Below are positions 42,196-51,341 of a DNA stretch of 64,000 nt, piece after piece; position 1 is the first letter of the stretch; each line of letters begins with the position of its first letter. The stretch is from JAGVSV01 sp050952845 (GTDB lineage: Bacteria > Bacillota > Clostridia > Christensenellales > Aristaeellaceae), in contig JBMNLP010000001.1 in the NCBI GenBank assembly GCA_050952845.1, forward strand, positions 1,302,001 through 1,366,000. The letters run 5' to 3'. The notes below the pieces were generated by a model. The model worked only from the letters and a program-made list of their open reading frames with translations, was not told the DNA's origin and searched no databases. A program made the position numbers and the translations under genes.

Positions 42196-43218
42196 TCATA
42201 AGCCTCCTTTTCTAAATAGCGCATACAGCATATACATCGTACAAGTAACCACCATGCCAACGCAGATGTTCAATGGCAGAATCAGTCCCGAAGACAGAAT
42301 GTCGCCAGGTGTACCAAGGGGGATACCACTGGGGATACCATTGGCTCCGCAGTAAAATGAATAAGCCTTGGAGATGGCATAGAAGGAAAGAGAAAACAAG
42401 CTGACATATTGAAATGTCCTGTATGTGAAGAAACGGCCGCTCTTCTGAAAACCAAAAGCATTCAGGTACAGTATCAGCCCAGCCCCTAGTATTGAGCCAC
42501 CCGAAAAACCTCCACCAGGCGATAGGTGTCCGTTGAGCACGATGTATATGCCGAAAAGCAGCACAATGGGCGTCAGTACCAACGCGCTGCCCTGCAGGAT
42601 GCGATCGTTCTTAGGCTCATAATGGCGGTCATCGGCATCAGCTGCGATCAACTCATAGGTAGGCTCGCCGTCAGGGCCTCTGTCGATCCGGAGCAATATC
42701 AACACCGCACTGACTGCAACAAACAGCACTGTTGATTCGCCCAGCGTGTCAAAAGCACGGTAATCCAGGATCATACCTGCGACGATGTTGACAGCGCCTG
42801 TTTCATCCATGCCCTTTTCAATATAGCGCGCGATGACTTCGTTGTTGGCTGGCGCAAGCGGGTCGCCATGCATTGGCATGGCCACTACCGTCAGCAATAG
42901 GAAAAAAATGACAACCAGGCAAATAGACACCGACAGCAGGGCATACAGCCTATTGGCTATTTTAGCACCCCGGGTACTAAGCCAGCCTGTTGTCAAGCTA
43001 TAGCGATCGCCTTCTGTGCTGATCTCATGGGCATACCGGTCGGCTTGTAATGCCGCCCTTTGAATATGAACCTTGATCTCGGACTCCTCAATGCTGGTAT
43101 CAGCGTCCTGCTTGAGGGCTTCAATCATCCGGTCATCCAAAGATTTCGTTCCATAACGAAACCAGCGGACGAAACGGCCTTGCCAGGTTTTATCCCAATC
43201 ACTTCGAAGTCTGCTCAT
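42196..43218 (-). CDS. mrpB: Mrp subunit combining MbhE/MrpA-tail-like and MnhB domains
   Basis: 340 residues from ATG 43218 (GAGGAAG just upstream). The first ~85 residues are hydrophilic and charged, not seen in ordinary MrpB. Residues 90-190 resemble the MbhE/MrpA C-terminal piece (AFDTLGESTVLFVAVSAV), and 215-335 are the MnhB domain (GSALVLTPIVLLFGIYIVLNG, LSPGGGFSGGSILGAGLIL). So it merges units that are separate in many operons, plus a cytoplasmic N-terminal extension. It overlaps the upstream DUF4040 gene by 20 nt. Confidence 0.83.
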   Translation of the reverse strand: MSRLRSDWDKTWQGRFVRWFRYGTKSLDDRMIEALKQDADTSIEESEIKVHIQRAALQADRYAHEISTEGDRYSLTTGWLSTRGAKIANRLYALLSVSICLVVIFFLLLTVVAMPMHGDPLAPANNEVIARYIEKGMDETGAVNIVAGMILDYRAFDTLGESTVLFVAVSAVLILLRIDRGPDGEPTYELIAADADDRHYEPKNDRILQGSALVLTPIVLLFGIYIVLNGHLSPGGGFSGGSILGAGLILYLNAFGFQKSGRFFTYRTFQYVSLFSLSFYAISKAYSFYCGANGIPSGIPLGTPGDILSSGLILPLNICVGMVVTCTMYMLYALFRKGGL

Positions 43219-43468
43219 CTTTATCTTCCTCTCCTCTGATAGCATGCAGCTTCTTAAGTGTTATAAAAAACAAAACCGTGGTGATCCCGGCGCCGACCGC
43301 AGCCTCTGTAATCGCCAGGTCGGGCGATTTCAACATGATCCAAATGATGCTCATCAGCAAGCTGTATGCCATATAGATGATGATGGCACTCAAAAGGTTT
43401 TTTGTGAGAGAAACGGCGATGGAACAAACAATCAGCATGAAGAGTAAAATCAGTTTAATGGCTGTCAT
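43199..43468 (-). CDS. DUF4040/MbhD-like Mrp subunit (MrpA C-terminal piece)
   Basis: The 89-residue, three-helix protein carries KSPDLAITEAAVGAGITTVLFFITLKK, the signature of the MrpA C-terminal domain also found as separate MbhD. In Bacillus this is part of one large MrpA; here it is a free small gene, as in archaeal and clostridial Mbh/Mrp loci. The ATG at 43468 follows GGAGGAAG and overlaps mrpG by 14 nt. Confidence 0.88.
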   Translation of the reverse strand: MTAIKLILLFMLIVCSIAVSLTKNLLSAIIIYMAYSLLMSIIWIMLKSPDLAITEAAVGAGITTVLFFITLKKLHAIRGEEDKDEQTSK

Positions 43469-43817
43469 TGATATCTTCCTCCATGCTATCCTTTTCTGTG
43501 TCCATATCAAATGCCCACCCTGGGTTAATGGTCACTTCCAGGCGCGCAATCAGGTGGCTGCTCACGGGGCTGGCTACCCAAAGAAACGCAACGATCAACA
43601 CCAGTTTAGCAACCACCCAGCCATCCGGTGCGCTGATGGCTAAGCCTATCAATGAAAACATCAGCCCCAGCGTGTCCCCCATGGCAGCGGCATGCATGCG
43701 ATTCATGACATAATCAAACTTGTAAACCCCCCTGACAGCGGATGCCAAAATAAACACGCCGCTGATCAAGCTGGCGGCTGTCAATATGAAGCGCGTCCAG
43801 GCAACGATATCACTCAT
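43455..43817 (-). CDS. mrpG: Na+/H+ antiporter subunit G
   Basis: 120 residues with three helices. The MnhG/PhaG motif is clear: YKFDYVMNRMHAAAMGDTLG, followed by LVLIVAFLWVASPVSSHLIAR. I start at 43817 (MSDIVAW) because AGAAAGG precedes it; the frame is open further upstream inside mrpF. It overlaps mrpF by 8 nt. Confidence 0.9.
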   Translation of the reverse strand: MSDIVAWTRFILTAASLISGVFILASAVRGVYKFDYVMNRMHAAAMGDTLGLMFSLIGLAISAPDGWVVAKLVLIVAFLWVASPVSSHLIARLEVTINPGWAFDMDTEKDSMEEDINDSH

Positions 43818-44121
43818 GTTTTTCTGCCTTTCTGCTTTTTCGCTCAAGATAAACACCAAGATACACCTTGCACAGCACAATGACCGATAGAAAGCTGATC
43901 ATCGCGTATATTAGCGCGATGTCCGTCAGATATCCATCGTGGAGCAGCAGAGCCAGAAGGCAAATCATGGTGATCACCTGCGTACCGATCATGTTGAGGG
44001 ACAGAATGCGGTCAGCGATGCGTGGACCCTTCAGCGCGCGAAAAAAAGTCAATACGAGCAGCAGGCTGATGATAAACAGCGCACCGGTGTAAAGTGCGGC
44101 ATAAGCATCCTGTATATTCAA
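43810..44121 (-). CDS. mrpF: Na+/H+ antiporter subunit F
   Basis: 103 residues, three helices. FFRALKGPRIADRILSLNMIGTQ is the MnhF signature. The start overlaps the mrpE stop by 4 nt. The E-F-G order at the head of the operon is the reverse block order compared with Bacillus mrpABCDEFG, as seen in Mbh-like loci. Confidence 0.9.
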   Translation of the reverse strand: MNIQDAYAALYTGALFIISLLLVLTFFRALKGPRIADRILSLNMIGTQVITMICLLALLLHDGYLTDIALIYAMISFLSVIVLCKVYLGVYLERKSRKAEKHE

Positions 44122-44609
44122 GGCGCCACCTCCTCTTGCACGGAACCTTCAAGACGAAGCAACCGTTTCTCGAATTCGCTATTGTGCACCCCATCTTCAA
44201 AGCTGGCATCCAGGCAATGGATGAGGTATTCATCTTCTTCCAGGCTGACAGTGATGGTGCCGGGCGTCAGCGTGATGCAGTCTGCCAAAATGACGCGTGC
44301 TGCCCGCGTTTTCAGCTGAGTATGGAACGTTGCAAGCTTTGGTTCAATGACATATTTATCCACAAGAATCAATTTCAAAACCGCCAGATTGGCCAACACG
44401 ATTTCCACAACCAGCAGCCAGACATAGCGCAAAAAGGAAGGAATCTTACGGACGGCTTCCCATTGTTTTTTTGGCGTCAGCTCAGGACTAACAAACCGCC
44501 TGACAAAATACGCAAGCGCAAACGATAAGAGCAAACCAAATATGGTGATCTCTGTGGTCAGTCGTCCGTTGAAGATCACCCATAAAATAAAAATCAGCAG
44601 AATCGTCAC
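44118..44609 (-). CDS. mrpE: Na+/H+ antiporter subunit E
   Basis: 163 residues. Two N-terminal helices are followed by a cytoplasmic domain containing ADCITLTPGTITVSLEEDEYLIHCLD, the MnhE signature. It starts with GTG at 44609, preceded by GGGGGAG; this is the first gene of the operon, 51 nt after the -10. Confidence 0.9.
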   Translation of the reverse strand: MTILLIFILWVIFNGRLTTEITIFGLLLSFALAYFVRRFVSPELTPKKQWEAVRKIPSFLRYVWLLVVEIVLANLAVLKLILVDKYVIEPKLATFHTQLKTRAARVILADCITLTPGTITVSLEEDEYLIHCLDASFEDGVHNSEFEKRLLRLEGSVQEEVAP

Positions 44610-44659
44610 CTAAGCTCCCCCGTTTCAGACAAAATCGGCTAAAAATAACCGCCTATGTA

Positions 44660-44688
44660 ATTATATCCATATAATAGAGTCGAGTCAA
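44660..44688 (-). promoter_or_regulatory. Promoter of the mrp operon
   Basis: Minus strand: -35 TTGACT (44683-44688), 17-bp spacer, -10 TATAAT (44660-44665). The start would fall near 44653, giving a ~45-nt leader. No riboswitch-like structure was seen in it. Confidence 0.75.
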
Positions 44689-44771
44689 ATGCTTTTTAGT
44701 TCGGTAAATAAGAAGAATCTTTTCTGTAGAAACAGCAAAATCACTTTGCATATCTATACGTATACGAGTGG

Positions 44772-45650
44772 TTAGCTTTTCGCCAGCAGCTGCCTGGCAA
44801 GCAATGCGCCCCCCATAAGCCCGCTGTCGGGATATAGCTTTGGCGGACAAACATATTCATCCATTCTGTCGAGGCGTTCGTGTACCAGATAGCCGCCAAT
44901 CATGTCGTTCAGGTGTTTGTGTATCAGTGGAAATAACGTCTCCCTATGCATCACGCCGCCCCCCAAAAGTATTCTTTCTGGTGACACCGTCATGACAGCT
45001 GTCAGACAAAGCTGTGCCAGGTAGTACGCCTCAATATCCCACGCACGATGATCATCTGGCAGTTCGGCAGCTGGCATACCCCACCGCGTCTGCATGCTGG
45101 GACCTGAAGCAAACCCCTCAGCGCAGTGCGTATGATAAGGGCAAACGCCGCGGGTCAGTGGATCGGACTCGTATCGGGACAACATCACATGCCCCCATTC
45201 CGGGTGCAGCATGCCGTGAACCAGGTACCCTTCGGATAGAACGCCGGCGCCTATGCCGGTTCCTACGGTAAAATAAACGCAGTTTTTCAAGCCCTGCGCA
45301 GCACCAAGGGTGGCTTCTGCCAGCGCAGATGCATTGACGTCTGTATCGATTGCACAGGGAACCCCCAAGGCATCGCGAAGTGTTTTCATCATGGGGAAAT
45401 CACGCCAAGCTAACTTGGGCGTGTTGGTAATAGAGCCATATGTGTCCGTTGTAGTATCCAAATTGACCGGACCAAAGGAGGCGATACCCAGCGCAGAGAT
45501 GGGTTCGTCCTGAAAAAAACCGATCACGTCCTGCATTGTTTCAGAAGGCAGCCTGGTGGGACAACTTGTTCTGCGCAATACCTGCATAGTATCGTCCACG
45601 ATGCCCATGACCATTTTGGTTCCGCCTGCTTCCAGTGATCCGTATAGCAT
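44772..45650 (-). CDS. ROK-family sugar kinase (fructokinase type)
   Basis: The 292-residue ATP-dependent sugar kinase has the phosphate-binding SLEAGGTKMV (4-13), the active-site Asp in DTDVNASALAEA (near 105), VGTGIGAGV, and the ROK zinc-binding arrangement HPEWGH...CPYHTHCAEG (near 145-175). The wording ASGPSMQTRWG follows the ScrK/GmuE fructokinase group. The ATG shares one base with the divIVA stop, so it is translationally coupled. Substrate (fructose or mannose) is inferred. Confidence 0.88.
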   Translation of the reverse strand: MLYGSLEAGGTKMVMGIVDDTMQVLRRTSCPTRLPSETMQDVIGFFQDEPISALGIASFGPVNLDTTTDTYGSITNTPKLAWRDFPMMKTLRDALGVPCAIDTDVNASALAEATLGAAQGLKNCVYFTVGTGIGAGVLSEGYLVHGMLHPEWGHVMLSRYESDPLTRGVCPYHTHCAEGFASGPSMQTRWGMPAAELPDDHRAWDIEAYYLAQLCLTAVMTVSPERILLGGGVMHRETLFPLIHKHLNDMIGGYLVHERLDRMDEYVCPPKLYPDSGLMGGALLARQLLAKS

Positions 45651-46180
45651 CAGAACAGCTCCGTTTCTGTTTCAAGTATTTCTTGCTGATCCTGCAGCAT
45701 GGATTGAAATCGCTTACGAAACGCAGCAGCCTCATCTTTAAGAGCTTCTATTTCTTCGCGCAAGCGATTGCGTTCAGCTTCCAAGTCGGTGAGAAGGGGA
45801 TCGGGCACGCTGCTTTCGGCATCCTTAACAATTGCATCAGCCCGTTTTTTCGCTTCTTGAATGGTTTCATCGCAGATACGCTGCGTTTTAGCCAACAGCT
45901 GTTGTGCAGCTTCAATGTCTGTGGGGATTTCAGGCTCCTCGCGCACAACAGGAGGCGGTACAGGCTGGGGCGGTGTGATCGGCTGCACGGGCAAAGGAGC
46001 AAAGGATGGTGCTGCCGATTGCTGTTGATTGAGCTGTTCTCTCAAGGCGTTGATAACGTTTTGCATGTCGATCATTTCATCGCAGATATCATCAAGAAAT
46101 TCGTCGACCTCGATCGGGTCGTAGCCGCGTACCTTGGTCTTGAATTCTTTCTCTTCAATCATCGTTACCGTGATAGCCAT
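45650..46180 (-). CDS. divIVA: DivIVA-domain protein
   Basis: 176 residues. The N-terminal DivIVA motif reads EFKTKVRGYDPIEVDEFLDDICDEM (11-35), the membrane-curvature-binding and first coiled-coil region. After a Pro-rich linker (56-85) comes a long coiled coil (about 95-170). DivIVA marks poles and septa. Its place right after sepF is typical for Firmicutes. Confidence 0.92.
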   Translation of the reverse strand: MAITVTMIEEKEFKTKVRGYDPIEVDEFLDDICDEMIDMQNVINALREQLNQQQSAAPSFAPLPVQPITPPQPVPPPVVREEPEIPTDIEAAQQLLAKTQRICDETIQEAKKRADAIVKDAESSVPDPLLTDLEAERNRLREEIEALKDEAAAFRKRFQSMLQDQQEILETETELF

Positions 46181-46212
46181 GTTGTTTTCCTCCGTTCATC
46201 GGCGCAGTCCGG

Positions 46213-47220
46213 TTACTGCGCGGCATACCGCAACGCGGTATCATCATCATCCGGGTAGCGTCTGCCCTGCCTGGCATCATCAGCCTGTCTACGTGGGGCA
46301 TATGGTTGCTGGGGTGACGCGTTGCTCACCTGCGGGGGTGTAAATGGATTGTATTGACTGGTTTCATATTGCCGTCCATCTTGATAGGTGGCTTGTTGTG
46401 GGAAGGGAGATGCTACCCGGCTTACTGGTTGCTGGCTACCTCTGGGGGCATTGAAGCTGTAGGTGGTCGGATCAGTGTACACCATCATGCCTGGTGGAGC
46501 CATAACATAGAAGCCAATCCTCGCGCTTAGCCTTGTCATGGTGCTGTCCAGCGCGTAAGCTGCTCCCGTCAGCATATCAACAAAGCTGCGGATCATCGCC
46601 TTGTCGACCAATTGATCGATCACGACCAGCGTGCAGTGCCCTTTTCTGAGGCAACTGATAGCCTGACGGCATGTTGTGACATCAAACACATTGACAACGT
46701 ACGCATCAATGCTGCGTACTTCGGGCGCAGCCTGGTGCGCATTGGGGAAAGGGACAACGTTTTCGGGCATCTCCTGCTGAGGTTGTTGATATTGGTTTTC
46801 ATGCTGCTGGCTGCGGCGGTTACGTTGTGTTTCCCGGGCAGACGGGGGCTCAGGATTGATTTGGGTTTGGTAAAGCGGCTGTTCCGCGGGCCTTGCGTAA
46901 GGATTTGGCTGCTGAGCAAAACCGGGCTGCTGTGCGCCGTAAGCCTGCGGCTGAACAGGGGCATACGGTGCAGAAGCAGGCTGATATGGCTGGGCATATT
47001 CAGGCTGGTATACATGTTGGTAGGGCGGATAGCCCCCCAGCTGCGGAGGCGACTGCTGATAAGCTTGTTGTGGCGGTTGCTCATAAGCTGAATACGCCGC
47101 TTCATCGCCGGCATATTCCCCGCGTGGGGGTTGCTGGCGCTTTTCACCATGCAAAAAGCGGTTGTCTTTGCCAATGACAAAGACTTCTTTTATACTATCT
47201 AACATGGAACGGATGGCCAT
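46213..47220 (-). CDS. sepF: SepF-like cell-division protein with long Gln/Pro/Tyr-rich regions
   Basis: 335 residues versus about 150 for ordinary SepF. The N-terminal amphipathic helix (MAIRSMLDSIKEVF) fits the SepF membrane anchor. Residues about 170-245 are the SepF core (AYVVNVFDVTTCRQAISCLRKG, MIRSFVDMLTGAAYALDSTM). In between and after are low-complexity stretches rich in Gln, Pro and Tyr (30-160 and 255-335). The start at 47220 follows AAGGAGG. SepF tethers FtsZ to the membrane; the long disordered parts are unusual. Confidence 0.85.
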   Translation of the reverse strand: MAIRSMLDSIKEVFVIGKDNRFLHGEKRQQPPRGEYAGDEAAYSAYEQPPQQAYQQSPPQLGGYPPYQHVYQPEYAQPYQPASAPYAPVQPQAYGAQQPGFAQQPNPYARPAEQPLYQTQINPEPPSARETQRNRRSQQHENQYQQPQQEMPENVVPFPNAHQAAPEVRSIDAYVVNVFDVTTCRQAISCLRKGHCTLVVIDQLVDKAMIRSFVDMLTGAAYALDSTMTRLSARIGFYVMAPPGMMVYTDPTTYSFNAPRGSQQPVSRVASPFPQQATYQDGRQYETSQYNPFTPPQVSNASPQQPYAPRRQADDARQGRRYPDDDDTALRYAAQ

Positions 47221-47313
47221 GGAAATCCTCCTTGGATAAAACCCGGCGGACAGCATCCGCCCGATCAGAATAATAAAACCATTATATGATGAAGCACTGT
47301 GTTTTGCAAGGCA

Positions 47314-48906
47314 TCAAAACAACAGCACGGTCAACCCTTCGTATAAATACCCGATGTTCTCCGGTACGACATGCGCCTGTGTTGCGTCTTGTGAGATCAC
47401 TGTGACAGGAACAATGAAATCTCCTTCCTGAAACCGCACCACGACACCGATGACACCTTCCTTGTTGACAATAGCGGAGGCGGGCACAGCGTAGGTGATC
47501 ATGGTGGTGTTCAGCTGCACATGACAGGAGCGGACGTACAGCACAGGATCAACCGATGAATCGACAGACAATCGCACCAACAGGTCGCCGCCTGAGCGGG
47601 TTACACTCTCTACTGTTGCGGACACAATGGTGTTGTCAAAGCTTTCAATCAGCATCTGATAGGTTTCCCCGGGCACCGGATTCCAGTCGAGGTTTTCTGC
47701 CAGCATCAGCACACCCCAATTGTATTGCCGGACAAGGCGGTATATGTCCATATGCCCCTTGGGGCGCTCAAAGGCGGCGGGCACAGCGCCATCTAACATG
47801 CTCCGTACTTCTTGTGGGTTATAGGATGCGTAATTGTTGATGTTCAGTGCACTTTCCAGCCCGTCGGTATAAAAGCTGACCAACCCGTTATCACTGGCTG
47901 CAAATTGCTTTGTCCAGGTTTCAATACGCTGGAGTTGGTTGCTCTCATTGTCATACAATCTTGTTAGCTTGGTATCATCGGGATACTTTTGCTTTAGGTA
48001 ATTGTATCGCTCAGCCATGGCGTTTTTCAGCAGTACTTCCTGGTTGATCATGTTGCCGCTGGCACCGCGTACCAGCGCCTGAGTTTCTATGGCGCGTTCC
48101 AGCATGGTCGTCTCCAGCCGCTGCAGCCTGGTATCCGGTGTATCGGATGAGTCGGTGAGAATCTTCAGATATTCTTTAATTTGCTTGCGATATCCCTGCA
48201 GGCTGGCAAGCTCCTTGACATTAAAGCCCGATGTATACACCGTACATACCGGGTCGCCTCTTGATACAGTCTGCCCTTCCTCAGCAACATACTTTACCAT
48301 GGATACGCTTTCCTGGGCATAAGCGCTCTCATTGCGAACAATGATTGCCCTGCCGGCATAAGTGGAGCCCTGCCTGCTGATGGTAACGATTGCTGTTTTC
48401 TGCTGTTGGTTATTCATCAGCTGTGAAATGCCCATTGCCCCTAAGATGATGACGAGGATGCCCAGGCCGATATACAGGTACAACATGACGCTGTACTGCC
48501 TGCGTGGCGCCTGGTAGGGGATGCGTTCGGGGGGCTCCTCGCCGGGCGGCGGCGCCATGCTGCTTGTAACAGGGGTGCCGGATCCCGGCGGGACAGGATG
48601 AGGTGGAAACTGTTGAAAAGGCGCTTGCAACTCCCCCTGATAGGGGGGCGGTGCTAACGGTTGTGTCGGTGGAGGTTGCTGAACGCGGGCTGGGTTGGCA
48701 GGTCTAAAGAATCCGTCATCATCGGATTGAACAGGCTGTGAGGGAAGGGGCGCATGAGGCGGAGGCGCCGCATGCCGGGGTACAGGCTGCGGACGAAAAA
48801 AACCGCTATGCCCATCCTGGGCGGGGGCGTTTGGCGGCGGATTGGCATCGCCAGGGTTATCCTGCCAGGGAAACAGCGGGATGTTGTTTCTGTGCTGATC
48901 CTGCAT
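47314..48906 (-). CDS. HlyD-like membrane protein with Pro-rich cytoplasmic N-terminus
   Basis: 530 residues from ATG 48906 (GGAGGAGG upstream). Residues 1-135 are Pro-rich and probably disordered, with two copies of GFFRP (35-39, 65-69). A membrane helix spans about 140-160, and then an HlyD-like extracytoplasmic part: a lipoyl/barrel-sandwich piece (185-225, EEGQTVSRGDPVCTV), a helical hairpin (230-340) and a C-terminal beta domain. Such proteins next to sepF in Clostridia have no known role. It is not a standard efflux adaptor, as no RND or ABC pump gene adjoins it. Confidence 0.72.
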   Translation of the reverse strand: MQDQHRNNIPLFPWQDNPGDANPPPNAPAQDGHSGFFRPQPVPRHAAPPPHAPLPSQPVQSDDDGFFRPANPARVQQPPPTQPLAPPPYQGELQAPFQQFPPHPVPPGSGTPVTSSMAPPPGEEPPERIPYQAPRRQYSVMLYLYIGLGILVIILGAMGISQLMNNQQQKTAIVTISRQGSTYAGRAIIVRNESAYAQESVSMVKYVAEEGQTVSRGDPVCTVYTSGFNVKELASLQGYRKQIKEYLKILTDSSDTPDTRLQRLETTMLERAIETQALVRGASGNMINQEVLLKNAMAERYNYLKQKYPDDTKLTRLYDNESNQLQRIETWTKQFAASDNGLVSFYTDGLESALNINNYASYNPQEVRSMLDGAVPAAFERPKGHMDIYRLVRQYNWGVLMLAENLDWNPVPGETYQMLIESFDNTIVSATVESVTRSGGDLLVRLSVDSSVDPVLYVRSCHVQLNTTMITYAVPASAIVNKEGVIGVVVRFQEGDFIVPVTVISQDATQAHVVPENIGYLYEGLTVLLF

Positions 48907-48958
48907 TGATTCACCTCCTCCACTAACAGCTTTCATAGCATAGCGCGGTAGAACGGTA

Positions 48959-50551
48959 TCAGTCAAGCGACTGCACGACTGCTATGGCCGATCGGATGCC
49001 GTCCACCGCAGCGCTCATGATGCCGCCGGCATATCCGGCTCCTTCACCAGCGGGATAGATGCCTTTGATGTTTGCCTCGCGCTGATTATCGCGCAGCACG
49101 CGGACAGGAGAGGAGGACCTGGTTTCCACGCCGATTAGCGCCGCATCCGGGTTGGCAAATCCAGATAACTTACAATTGAAAACGCGGATGGCTTCGCGGA
49201 TGCCGTTGACAGCGTATACCGGCAGCAAAGGGGAAAGGTCGCCGGGAGCGACGCCGGGAAGATAGCTGGGCGCTATGTCACCCAGGTGCTTTGAAGGCCT
49301 GTTTACCAGAAAATCTTCTACGCGCTGTGCCGGCGCGATGTAGCGACCACCCCCTGCCACATAGGCTTCCTGCTCATATCGCTGTTGATAAGCAAAGCCG
49401 TCCAGTACACCTCCCTGGTTATAATCGTCCGGCCTGACATCGACCAATAACGCTGCGTTGGCGTTAACGCCATTTCGTGCATAGGTGCTCATGCCGTTTG
49501 TACACAGGCACCCAGGCTCACTTGCAGCGGCGATGACCCGGCCGCCTGGACACATGCAGAATGTATACACACCGCGGCCATCGCGTGCCTTCATGCTCAG
49601 CTGGTATGTAGCTGGTGGCAGTAGACCTTTGACAGCAAATGCACCGTATTGAGCTGTATCGATCATTTGCTGCTTATGCTCAATACGCAGGCCGATGGAA
49701 AAAGGCTTCTGTGCCATCAACAATCCGGCACTATACAGCATGCGCTGCGTATCTCTTGCGCTGTGCCCTAACGCTAAAATGAGGCGCGAAGCTGTAATTT
49801 CCTGTTCCATACCATCGGCAACATACCGGACAGCAACCAGCCTGCCATCTCGCATAACTAAACCGGACAGTCGGGAGCGGGGGAGAAGTGTGCCGCCTTC
49901 CTGTTTGATCTCCCTGCTGATTGATTTAATAATGCCCGGCAGCCTGTCGGTACCCAAATGAGGATGCGAAAGGTATAGCACATCATCCGGTGCGCCATGG
50001 GCATGAAGCGTTTCCAGAATGATCTGGCATAGTGGGTCCTTGATGCCGGTTGTGAGTTTTCCGTCCGAGAAGGCGCCTGCCCCACCTTCGCCAAACTGCA
50101 CGTTGCTTTCCGGATCGAGGATACCATCTGTAAAGAAACGGCTGATGCTGCGCAAACGATCATCAACCAGCTCGCCACGTTCCAGAATCGTAGGTTGAAG
50201 ACCAGCTTTTGCCAGATACAGCGCCGCCGCTAACCCACAGGGTCCGGCACCGGCGATGATGACCGGGCATGTACGCTGCGGCCGTTGTACCATAAAAACA
50301 GCTGGCTCTTGGCGAATAACGGTGTCCTTGGGCTTTATCTGGCGCAAAAGCGCCCGTTCATCCCCCTTGTAACTTATATCTAATGTATAATGGAAGCAAA
50401 TATCAGCTTTTTTTCTTGCATCCAGGCTTTTCTTAACAATGCGCCAGGACAACACATCGCTTTCAAGAAGCCCAAGGCGCTTGAGCGCTAATAGAAAAGC
50501 TGCATGATCATCCTGTCCGGGTGTCATGGTGATACCGGAAATTCGCAACAT
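48959..50551 (-). CDS. FAD-dependent dehydrogenase, COG2509 family
   Basis: 530 residues. An N-terminal ~90-residue domain is followed by the dinucleotide-binding GAGPCG (101-106), FGEGGAGAFSDGKLTTG and the C-terminal GVETRSSSPVRVLRD...GIYPAGEGAGYAGGIMSAA. This is the whole COG2509 pattern, related to BaiN/NADPH-flavin oxidoreductases; the substrate is not known. It follows the tryptophan transporter genes by 16 nt and may share their T-box-controlled transcript. Confidence 0.85.
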   Translation of the reverse strand: MLRISGITMTPGQDDHAAFLLALKRLGLLESDVLSWRIVKKSLDARKKADICFHYTLDISYKGDERALLRQIKPKDTVIRQEPAVFMVQRPQRTCPVIIAGAGPCGLAAALYLAKAGLQPTILERGELVDDRLRSISRFFTDGILDPESNVQFGEGGAGAFSDGKLTTGIKDPLCQIILETLHAHGAPDDVLYLSHPHLGTDRLPGIIKSISREIKQEGGTLLPRSRLSGLVMRDGRLVAVRYVADGMEQEITASRLILALGHSARDTQRMLYSAGLLMAQKPFSIGLRIEHKQQMIDTAQYGAFAVKGLLPPATYQLSMKARDGRGVYTFCMCPGGRVIAAASEPGCLCTNGMSTYARNGVNANAALLVDVRPDDYNQGGVLDGFAYQQRYEQEAYVAGGGRYIAPAQRVEDFLVNRPSKHLGDIAPSYLPGVAPGDLSPLLPVYAVNGIREAIRVFNCKLSGFANPDAALIGVETRSSSPVRVLRDNQREANIKGIYPAGEGAGYAGGIMSAAVDGIRSAIAVVQSLD

Positions 50552-50567
50552 GGGTTAGCCCCTCACA

Positions 50568-51341
50568 TCAGTTACCGCATTCAATGCTGATCTCGTTGAA
50601 CAGCGCAAGTAGATTGTCCAGATGAAGCGCTTCTTTCTCCGCGCTCCTCTTATCCAGCACGATGCCACCCTGATGCATCATCAGCAACCTGTCGCCATAG
50701 GTCAACGCATACCGGAGGTTGTGGGTGACCATGATGGCTGTCAAGTGACTGGAACGGACGATTTTCTCCGTCATTTCCATGATGATTTCAGCAGCATGCG
50801 GATCCAGCGCTGCTGTGTGTTCATCAATTATCAGATAGTCAATGGGTGTCATAATGCTCATGATCAGGGCTAACGCCTGCCGCTGTCCACCGGAAAGCGT
50901 GCCTGCGCGTGCTTCCAGCATGTTTTCCAATCCCATGTCCAGCGGTCTAAGCATGTCGCGGTATGCTGCGATGCGGGCTTTACATGTGCCAAAACGCAAC
51001 CCTATGCGCTTATCCTTGTTGTCGGCAAGCGACAGGTTTTCAAGGATCGTCATGCCGGCACAGGTGCCGATGGCTGGATTCTGATGGATTCTGCCGATAT
51101 GCCTGGCGCGCACATGCTCCTTCTCATGGGTGATATCCCGGCCATCCATGGTGATTGTACCATCTTCGATGGGAATGGATCCGCAGATGATGTTCAGCAG
51201 CGATGTTTTTCCTGAGCCATTGCTGCCCACAATGGAGACAAATTCCCCCTTTTTAAAAGACATGGAGAAATTATCAAATATGCACATCTGGCGGACAGTG
51301 CCTGGACTGTATATTTTCGTTATACCTGTCAAATCAAGCAT
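50568..51341 (-). CDS. trpZ: Tryptophan-type ABC transporter ATP-binding protein
   Basis: 257 residues. Walker A GSNGSGKTS (39-47), signature LSGGQRQ (near 149), Walker B LIIDEHTAA (near 170). The Walker B Glu is followed by His (DEHTAA) in place of the usual Pro, a feature of the COG1101 ATPases that go with COG2984/COG4120 partners. The start overlaps the permease gene by 8 nt. The T-box upstream makes tryptophan the likely substrate. Confidence 0.85.
   Translation of the reverse strand: MLDLTGITKIYSPGTVRQMCIFDNFSMSFKKGEFVSIVGSNGSGKTSLLNIICGSIPIEDGTITMDGRDITHEKEHVRARHIGRIHQNPAIGTCAGMTILENLSLADNKDKRIGLRFGTCKARIAAYRDMLRPLDMGLENMLEARAGTLSGGQRQALALIMSIMTPIDYLIIDEHTAALDPHAAEIIMEMTEKIVRSSHLTAIMVTHNLRYALTYGDRLLMMHQGGIVLDKRSAEKEALHLDNLLALFNEISIECGN

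Noticed and set aside
35069..44609. Complex I, Ech or membrane-bound hydrogenase operon
   Set aside because: All membrane antiporter-like parts are present but no NuoB/C/D, NuoH or [NiFe] hydrogenase subunit occurs in the window. The MrpE, F and G genes point to Mrp.
47100..48906. Proline/glutamine-rich repeats as a tandem DNA repeat or recombination hot spot
   Set aside because: The repetition is at the amino-acid level (low complexity), and no exact repeated DNA unit of length was seen.
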